Positions 1 through 5,310 of a DNA stretch of 5,310 nucleotides are shown here, in pieces (position 1 is the first letter of the stretch; the number at the start of each line of letters is the position of its first letter). This stretch comes from DALYLB01 sp046154695 (GTDB lineage: Bacteria > Acidobacteriota > Blastocatellia > RBC074), in contig JBJXFI010000228.1 in assembly GCA_046154695.1 (NCBI GenBank), positions 1 through 5,310 on the forward strand, written 5' to 3'. A program made the position numbers and the translations under genes. The notes beneath the pieces were generated by a model. It made no database searches. It saw nothing but the letters and a program-made list of their open reading frames with translations, and was not told where the DNA came from.

Positions 1-126
1 CTTCGGATTGTGCCGCGCGAGCACCTTCGTGATCGCCGCGGTCAGTGTCGTCTTTCCGTGATCAACGTGGCCGATCGTTCCGACGTTGACATGCGGTTTA
101 CTGCGATCGAATTTCTCTTTCCCCAT
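1..126 (-). CDS. tuf: Elongation factor Tu, N-terminal fragment (gene runs off the left edge)
   Basis: EF-Tu is the GTPase that carries aminoacyl-tRNA to the ribosomal A site. Only the first 42 codons are in the window. The reading begins MGKEKFDRSKPHVNVGTIGH and contains the P-loop GHVDHGKT at about residues 19-26, then LTAAITKVLARHNPK. The start is the ATG at 124-126, preceded by an AGGGAG Shine-Dalgarno sequence (138-143) with an 11-nt gap; an in-frame TGA at 148-150 rules out a much longer N-terminus. It is the last visible gene of the rpsL-rpsG-fusA-tuf series and lies 90 nt after fusA. The Lys-His-Asn-Pro-like ending (RHNPK) recalls acidobacterial EF-Tu, but that is a weak lineage hint. 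The gene looks intact where visible; the edge is the window boundary, not a break. Confidence 0.97.
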   Translation of the reverse strand, partial: MGKEKFDRSKPHVNVGTIGHVDHGKTTLTAAITKVLARHNPK

Positions 127-144
127 AATTTTAGTCGCTCCCTG

Positions 145-213
145 ATTTCAGGATGAAATGCGCGGAATCAATCCGCGGATAATCAGTCTCGAAGGTCGAG
201 ACTGGAACCTTCG
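145..213 (-). promoter_or_regulatory. fusA-tuf intercistronic region with three consecutive hairpins and an alternative pairing
   Basis: In the 90-nt gap between the fusA stop and tuf start, three perfect inverted repeats sit side by side. They are a 9-bp stem with a 3-nt loop (184-192/196-204), a 6-bp stem with a 5-nt loop (161-166/172-177), and a 6-bp stem with a 3-nt loop (145-150/154-159). A second pairing, 7 bp between 190-196 and 207-213, overlaps the first stem and excludes it. The upstream arm of that alternative begins four bases after the fusA stop, so a terminating ribosome would cover it. None of the stems is followed by a U tract in the mRNA sense, so they are not typical intrinsic terminators. 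Possible roles are RNA processing or stability, or coupling tuf translation to fusA. I see no convincing separate tuf promoter here. Confidence 0.5.
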
Positions 214-216
214 GGA

Positions 217-2313
<2,097 letters not shown>

Positions 2314-2330
2314 ACAGCGTCTTCAACTTA

Positions 2331-2356
2331 TCGGCTTCGTTCTTAGCGAGAACCGA
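2331..2356 (-). promoter_or_regulatory. Hairpin in the rpsG-fusA spacer
   Basis: The 103-nt spacer between rpsG and fusA (2314-2416) contains a 5-bp perfect stem, 2339-2343 with 2349-2353, closed by a 5-nt loop. An alternative form pairs 2331-2334 with 2353-2356 and 2340-2343 with 2349-2352, leaving a 5-nt bulge. There is no U tract. The hairpin lies just upstream of the weak fusA ribosome binding site and could influence ribosome access. A purine-rich stretch further upstream (2372-2382) resembles a Shine-Dalgarno but is about 60 nt from the fusA ATG. Otherwise I see nothing in this spacer. Confidence 0.3.
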
Positions 2357-2416
2357 CGAATAAATGGTTTACCTTCTTCCCCACTCCCGCAATCTCAATT
2401 CGTCTGTCGCTGATTC

Positions 2417-2887
2417 CTACCAGCGATAGTGGGCGAATGCTTTGTTCGCCTCGGCCATCCGATGAACGTCCTCGCGCTTCTTCATCGCGTTGCCCTTGCC
2501 GGTGGCGGCATCCAGCAGCTCGCCGGCCAGCCGATCGACCATCGTCTTTTCGCCCCGGTCGCGCGCGTAGCTCACCAGCCAGCGCATCGCCAGCGCCGTC
2601 CGCCGCGAGGCGTTGACCTCGACTGGAACCTGATAGTTCGCGCCGCCCACGCGCTTCGACTTGACCTCGACCTTGGGCTGGACGTTGTCGATCGCCTTCT
2701 TGAAGATCTTGAGCGGATCCTCCTCGGACTTCGCCTTGATCTTGTCGAGCGCCTTGTACAGGAGCCCCTCGGCGACCGCCTTCTTCCCATCCCACATCAG
2801 CGTGTTGACGAACTTGGCCACGAGCGGGCTGTTATAGACCGGATCGGGCAGAATCTCGCGTTTCGGAACTTCTCTTCTTCTCGGCAT
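2417..2887 (-). CDS. rpsG: 30S ribosomal protein S7
   Basis: S7 is a primary 16S rRNA-binding protein that starts assembly of the 30S head and lines the E-site mRNA/tRNA channel. The protein has 156 residues, a common length for bacterial S7. It begins MPRRREVPKREILPDP, contains the basic beta-hairpin region around VKSKRVGGANYQVPVEV (residues about 75-91), and ends in the typical MAEANKAFAHYRW. The start is the ATG at 2885-2887 with GGAAG at 2894-2898, 6 nt upstream; this Shine-Dalgarno is part of a 15-bp tandem repeat. It ends with TAG. In E. coli, S7 represses its own mRNA by binding the rpsL-rpsG spacer; here that spacer is mostly repeat, so the same mechanism may be altered or absent. The frame stays open upstream to the rpsL stop, but homology supports starting at this Met. 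Confidence 0.99.
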   Translation of the reverse strand: MPRRREVPKREILPDPVYNSPLVAKFVNTLMWDGKKAVAEGLLYKALDKIKAKSEEDPLKIFKKAIDNVQPKVEVKSKRVGGANYQVPVEVNASRRTALAMRWLVSYARDRGEKTMVDRLAGELLDAATGKGNAMKKREDVHRMAEANKAFAHYRW

Positions 2888-2893
2888 ATATTT

Positions 2894-2953
2894 CTTCCGT
2901 CTCTCAGACTTCCGTCTCTCAGACTTCCGTCTCTCAGACTTTCGTCTCTCAGA
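2894..2953 (-). repeat. Four tandem copies of a 15-bp unit in the rpsL-rpsG spacer
   Basis: On the plus strand the unit CTTCCGTCTCTCAGA occurs four times without gaps (2894-2908, 2909-2923, 2924-2938, 2939-2953). The first three are identical; the fourth, nearest rpsL, has one C-to-T change at 2942. In the mRNA sense the unit is TCTGAGAGACGGAAG, so every copy holds a GGAAG Shine-Dalgarno-like site (GAAAG in the variant copy), and the last copy supplies the rpsG ribosome binding site. Across each junction GTCT-GAG-AGAC can form a 4-bp mini-hairpin just before the GGAAG. The unit is a multiple of three and in frame with both flanking genes, reading SERRK each time without a stop. Copy number may vary between strains by slippage. 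Confidence 0.95.
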
Positions 2954-2962
2954 TGGTTGAGA

Positions 2963-3373
<411 letters not shown>

Positions 3374-3440
3374 ATGTTTCCGCTCGTCCTGCTCTGTCTT
3401 CGGCCTCTTGTTCCACCCCATCCGGAAAACGACGCTTCGC

Positions 3441-3467
3441 GGCGCGGTGACAACAGTCCGCCGCGCC
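3441..3467 (-). promoter_or_regulatory. GC-rich hairpin before the rpsL ribosome binding site
   Basis: A perfect 7-bp stem pairs 3441-3447 (GGCGCGG on the plus strand) with 3461-3467 (CCGCGCC). Inside it a further 3-bp GAC/GTC helix can cap a 4-nt loop. There is no U tract after it, so it is not a standard terminator. It lies about 70 nt upstream of the rpsL start. Confidence 0.4.
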
Positions 3468-3600
3468 CTCTCGGAAAAGGGCTTCCCTCTTGAACACGAA
3501 CCCCGGATGGAATCCGCGTCGCGAATTGAACAAACCTGTTGATTTCTGAGATGTCCGTAGTAAGCGTGCAGATATGGCGTCTCAGAACGCCGAGTTTCTC

Positions 3601-3688
3601 TGTGGCGTGAATCAGATGATCGCCGCGCTCACCGCGCGCGGCGTGCCTAAGGAGGTCCCTCCGGGAACCGGAGGAATCGAACGCCACA
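3601..3688 (-). ncRNA. Candidate structured leader RNA domain (three-way junction)
   Basis: Three perfect helices nest in 88 nt. P1 is a long-range 8-bp helix between 3681-3688 and 3601-3608 (mRNA UGUGGCGU with ACGCCACA). Inside it, P2 pairs 3668-3674 with 3658-3664 (CCUCCGG/CCGGAGG, 3-nt loop) and can extend two more pairs, one of them G-U. P3 pairs 3636-3643 with 3621-3628 (CGCCGCGC/GCGCGGCG, 7-nt loop). The 14-nt linker between P2 and P3 contains ACCUCCUUA, identical to the anti-Shine-Dalgarno end of 16S rRNA. The closed outer helix around two hairpins is what a folded cis-regulatory RNA looks like. The strand is inferred from the upstream promoter and the downstream rpsL. The helices are seen in sequence only; I have no covariation evidence. 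Confidence 0.5.
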
Positions 3689-3700
3689 ATACTTTCTCGT

Positions 3701-3724
3701 AAAAAATCCGGCCATTTCGCCGAA
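3701..3724 (-). terminator. Terminator-like hairpin inside the rpsL leader (possible attenuator)
   Basis: In the mRNA sense a 6-bp stem UUCGGC/GCCGGA (3719-3724 with 3707-3712, one G-U pair) closes a 6-nt loop GAAAUG and is followed at once by six U residues (3701-3706). This is the form of an intrinsic terminator. It falls about 70-94 nt after the predicted transcription start and well upstream of rpsL, so termination here would produce a short RNA of about 94 nt. A competing hairpin GCCG-GUU-CGGC (3726-3729/3719-3722) uses the same ascending arm and could act as an antiterminator. The stem is short, so efficiency may be modest. Confidence 0.5.
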
Positions 3725-3800
3725 CCGGCAGCGCCTCCGCACCCGAGAGACCCGCTTGCGCCGCCTTGTTTGCGGCGAACCATGTGCCGCAAAGCTTCGG

Positions 3801-3829
3801 ATACTATGGATTAAAGAGGCGCTTGTCAA
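3801..3829 (-). promoter_or_regulatory. sigma70-type promoter of the str operon
   Basis: On the minus strand TTGACA (3824-3829, perfect -35) and TAGTAT (3801-3806, five of six to TATAAT) are separated by exactly 17 bp. The predicted start is near 3794. It faces rpsL, with no gene between. The -35 lies inside a 6+1+6 bp palindrome, CGCTTG-T-CAAGCG (3820-3832), which might serve as an operator or, in a transcript from mtnC, as a short hairpin. It is the best promoter-like element I found in the window. Confidence 0.8.
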
Positions 3830-3849
3830 GCGGCGTGCCTGAATTGCCA

Positions 3850-3866
3850 AAATTTTTGTAAAATTT
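3850..3866. promoter_or_regulatory. A/T-only inverted repeat between mtnC and the rpsL promoter
   Basis: AAATTTT (3850-3856) and AAAATTT (3860-3866) are perfectly complementary around a 3-nt centre. The element begins two bases after the mtnC stop codon and lies about 55-72 bp upstream of the predicted rpsL transcription start. It stands out in a GC-rich window. It could be a distal UP element for RNA polymerase alpha, a DNA-bending site, or part of a weak end for the mtnC transcript. No GC-rich stem followed by a U tract is seen for mtnC. Confidence 0.4.
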
Positions 3867-3868
3867 CC

Positions 3869-4621
3869 TCAAGCAGGACAGTGTTTCACGGGGAACACTT
3901 CGTCGAATCCGGCCACTTCGGGGGCGAAAGGGAGCGTCGGTTGCGGAGCGTTTCCGGGCCGGACGGAGAGCGCGGTCTGGAATCCGGCCTGATGGGCGGC
4001 CTGTAGCTCCTCGGCGATGTCGGAGAGAAAGAGGATCTCGTCGTGGGGGAGCGAGAGCTGCCCGGCGATGCGCTGGTAGCTGGCCGGCTCGCGTTTCGGG
4101 CCGATGCGGGTGTCGAAATAGGCCGAGAGAGCGCCGGTCAGGTCGCCGGCCGTGGTATGGGCGAAGAGCTGCCGCTGGGCGAGGACGCTGCCCGAGGAGT
4201 AGATGCAGACGCGCCGTTCCTGGGCGCGCCATCTTTCGAGGGCGGGCGGGACGTCGGGGAAGATCTCGCTCTTGAGCGCGCCCGCGCGGTAGCCCTCTTC
4301 CCAGATTCTCCCCTGCAGCGATTTGAGCGGCGTCGATTTTCGATCGCGGTCCATCAGCCAGTGAAGATAGGCGACTGCGGCGTCGAGGCTCCCCTCCGGC
4401 AGGGGCGGCGGACCGAGGAGCGCGTCGGCGGCATGCTCCTCGCGCAGCATGGCGAGATCGGCGATCACGCGGGGATCGTTGCGATTCCGCGCCAGGTATT
4501 CGGCGACGCGGGCGCGCGCGAACGGGAAGAGCGTCCGATGTACGAAGGCGATGGTCGTCGTCGTCCCCTCGATGTCGAGGAGGATCGCGCGCACCGGTTC
4601 TCGAAATTCGATATGGGCCAT
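3869..4621 (-). CDS. mtnC: Enolase-phosphatase E1 (acireductone synthase)
   Basis: MtnC is a Mg-dependent HAD-superfamily enzyme of methionine salvage. It enolises 2,3-diketo-5-methylthiopentyl-1-phosphate and then removes the phosphate, giving the acireductone 1,2-dihydroxy-3-keto-5-methylthiopentene. The protein has 250 residues, slightly longer than many homologues. HAD motif I appears as LLDIEGTTT with Asp16 and Glu18, followed by the family-typical FVHRTLFPFAR. Motif II is YSSGSV at 141-146, the motif III lysine is Lys176 in GPKREPASY, and motif IV is FLSDIAEEL with Asp201. LQGRIWEEGY (102-111) is also characteristic. No signal peptide or membrane segment is seen, so it is cytoplasmic. 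The ATG at 4619-4621 lies one base after the mtnD stop (TGAGATG), which points to translational coupling. It ends with TGA, 495 nt before rpsL. All catalytic residues are present. Confidence 0.96.
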   Translation of the reverse strand: MAHIEFREPVRAILLDIEGTTTTIAFVHRTLFPFARARVAEYLARNRNDPRVIADLAMLREEHAADALLGPPPLPEGSLDAAVAYLHWLMDRDRKSTPLKSLQGRIWEEGYRAGALKSEIFPDVPPALERWRAQERRVCIYSSGSVLAQRQLFAHTTAGDLTGALSAYFDTRIGPKREPASYQRIAGQLSLPHDEILFLSDIAEELQAAHQAGFQTALSVRPGNAPQPTLPFAPEVAGFDEVFPVKHCPA

Positions 4622-4622
4622 C

Positions 4623-5159
4623 TCAGGCGGCGCTGAAGCAGAGCGGTTGATAGCCGGCGTCCACGCCGCTGGCCGTGTAATTGGGGGTCCAGCCGGCCGG
4701 ATCCTTGAAGAGGCGGATGGCCCGTATGCGGCGGTCCTCGCAGAGGTTGAACCAGTGCAGGGTACCGCTCGGCACGCGGATCAGATCGCCGGCCTCGACC
4801 TCGATCGCCACCACGGGAGAATCGGCCGGATGAATATGGAAGAGCCCGCGTCCCTCGATGATGAAGCGCACTTCGTCATCGTCGTGCCAGTGCTCGCGAT
4901 TGAATCTGGCCAGCATCTCGGCCAGGCCCGGCGTTTGCGGCCGGATGTCGATCACGTCCGCGGTCACATAGCCGCCGCCGGCCTTCAATCTCTCGATCTC
5001 TCCCGCGTAGGCCGCGAGAATCTGCTCGGCGGGCGCGTCGGCCGCGACCTCGTGGGCGGGCTCCCATCGCTCGTAATCGATGCCGATGCCGGCCAGATAC
5101 GACATGATGTCCGCCGGCTGACGCAGGGTGCGATTCTCTTCCGGAATGCTGACAATCAT
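4623..5159 (-). CDS. mtnD: Acireductone dioxygenase
   Basis: MtnD is a cupin-fold dioxygenase acting on the product of MtnC. With Fe(II), enzymes of this family yield 4-methylthio-2-oxobutanoate (the methionine precursor) and formate; with Ni(II) they yield methylthiopropionate, formate and CO. Which metal is used cannot be read from sequence. The protein has 178 residues, normal for the family. The metal ligands are visible: His90, His92 and Glu96 in EHWHDDDEVR, and His135 in RVPSGTLHWF. Arg98 follows the first motif as usual, and the RLFKDPAGWTPNY segment is characteristic. The start is the ATG at 5157-5159 with a strong Shine-Dalgarno. It ends with TGA one base before mtnC. The expected upstream partner, the dehydratase MtnB, is not in the window. 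The protein is cytoplasmic and looks intact. Confidence 0.97.
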   Translation of the reverse strand: MIVSIPEENRTLRQPADIMSYLAGIGIDYERWEPAHEVAADAPAEQILAAYAGEIERLKAGGGYVTADVIDIRPQTPGLAEMLARFNREHWHDDDEVRFIIEGRGLFHIHPADSPVVAIEVEAGDLIRVPSGTLHWFNLCEDRRIRAIRLFKDPAGWTPNYTASGVDAGYQPLCFSAA

Positions 5160-5166
5160 CGTGTGA

Positions 5167-5173
5167 CCCCCTT
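5167..5173 (-). promoter_or_regulatory. Ribosome binding site of mtnD
   Basis: In the mRNA sense AAGGGGG lies 7 nt upstream of the mtnD ATG. It is among the strongest Shine-Dalgarno sequences in the window and decides the start. It begins about ten bases after the downstream palindrome arm. Confidence 0.8.
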
Positions 5174-5183
5174 AGAAAAAGTT

Positions 5184-5205
5184 GCACAAGCTGTCCAGCT
5201 TGTGC
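5184..5205. repeat. Perfect 10+10 bp palindrome upstream of mtnD, REP-like or terminator
   Basis: GCACAAGCTG and CAGCTTGTGC are exact reverse complements with only TC between them (effectively 9 bp with a 4-nt loop in RNA). On the minus strand the stem is followed by AAC and then five T, so it could act as an intrinsic terminator or attenuator just before the mtnD ribosome binding site. The sequence GGCACAAG recurs at 5303-5310, cut by the window edge. The style (CACAAGCTG...CAGCTTGTG) resembles dispersed palindromic repeats I associate with GC-rich environmental genomes; that link is from memory and unverified. Confidence 0.55.
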
Positions 5206-5310
5206 CGCATCCACCAGACACTCTCGGAAAAAGACCGAGCCTCGAACGAGACCACTTCCGGCGCCCCCCCCCGCCGGACTCTTCACGCGCCCCCTCACAC
5301 CCGGCACAAG
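5206..5310. other. Non-coding right edge with small hairpin and C9 tract
   Basis: No plausible gene is seen on either strand. A 5-bp stem CTCGG/CCGAG (5223-5227/5235-5239) has an A-rich 7-nt loop on the plus strand. Next to it is CTCG-AA-CGAG (5241-5250). Nine consecutive C residues (5264-5272) are framed by CCGGCG (5258-5263) and CGCCGG (5272-5277). I see no convincing -35/-10 pair for mtnD, so its promoter may lie outside the window. Confidence 0.4.

Larger units (their letters stand above)
3374..3794 (-). promoter_or_regulatory. Long 5' leader of the str operon
   Basis: About 420 nt separate the predicted transcription start from the rpsL ATG, and no convincing protein is encoded on either strand. 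In transcript order the leader holds a 6-bp hairpin with a 7-nt loop (3759-3764/3772-3777), a terminator-like hairpin (3701-3724), a three-way-junction domain (3601-3688), a 5-bp hairpin (3576-3580/3587-3591) whose loop can pair with 3545-3550, and a 7-bp GC-rich hairpin (3441-3447/3461-3467). Near the end, CGGAAA in the rpsL ribosome binding site (3377-3382) can pair with UUUCCG at 3423-3428 or 3472-3477, giving possible anti-RBS elements. This suggests regulation by a bound r-protein or by attenuation. I do not recognise a named leader family. Confidence 0.55.

Noticed and set aside
2343..2384. A 13-residue GTG-started mini-cistron between rpsG and fusA
   Set aside because: Its purine-rich GGGA abuts the GTG with no spacing, so initiation is unlikely. 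No conservation evidence is available.
2894..2953. A CRISPR array
   Set aside because: The 15-bp units are directly adjacent with no unique spacers.
3648..3656. A perfect TAAGGAGGT Shine-Dalgarno on the plus strand
   Set aside because: No start codon with a sensible open frame follows at the right distance. It is better seen as the complement of the leader's anti-SD-like linker.
3675..3684. A tRNA-like GGCGTTCGATTCC word on the minus strand, hinting at a T-loop
   Set aside because: No acceptor, D or anticodon arms of a tRNA can be built around it. The surrounding helices form the three-way junction instead.
3683..3712. A second weak promoter (TGGCCG, 17 bp, TATTGT) inside the leader
   Set aside because: The -35 match is poor, and the strong promoter at 3801-3829 explains transcription better.

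Overview
The window is a piece of a bacterial chromosome, GC-rich except for short AT-rich control elements. Every gene I can support lies on the minus strand, so transcription runs from right to left. Two functional blocks are present. On the right is a two-gene methionine-salvage block, mtnD then mtnC. On the left is the str ribosomal operon: rpsL (S12), rpsG (S7), fusA (EF-G) and the first 42 codons of tuf (EF-Tu), which continues off the left edge. The lineage cannot be fixed from this window. The str order is nearly universal in bacteria. An EF-Tu N-terminus reading ...ARHNPK, an S12 with a Lys/Ala/Gly tail, and a GC-rich mtnC/mtnD pair would fit Acidobacteriota or a related phylum, with low confidence.

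Right edge (5160-5310): no gene. It holds a perfect 10+10 bp palindrome just upstream of the mtnD ribosome binding site, half of the same palindrome at the very edge, a smaller hairpin, and a C9 tract flanked by inverted repeats. Positions 3869-5159: mtnD and mtnC, separated by one base and presumably translationally coupled. They catalyse consecutive late steps of methylthioadenosine recycling to methionine.

Positions 3374-3868 (495 bp) are non-coding and are the most interesting part. A near-consensus sigma70-type promoter (TTGACA, 17 bp, TAGTAT) at 3801-3829 points toward rpsL and predicts a 5' leader of about 420 nt. The leader holds a terminator-like hairpin with a U6 tract (3701-3724), an 88-nt domain that folds as a three-way junction (3601-3688) with an anti-Shine-Dalgarno-like linker, and further hairpins. 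This is a candidate autoregulatory or growth-rate-control leader that I cannot match to a named family.

Positions 1-3373: rpsL, rpsG, fusA and tuf, all co-directional, with spacers of 75, 103 and 90 nt. The rpsL-rpsG spacer consists mostly of four tandem copies of a 15-bp unit that carries the rpsG Shine-Dalgarno sequence. It is in frame with both genes and stop-free, so amber readthrough of rpsL would give an S12-(SERRK)x4-S7 fusion. The fusA-tuf spacer is packed with three consecutive hairpins, one of which has a mutually exclusive alternative pairing. Together these genes supply two small-subunit proteins and the two main elongation GTPases. The methionine-salvage genes are only positional neighbours, and the str operon here is not directly preceded by rpoC.
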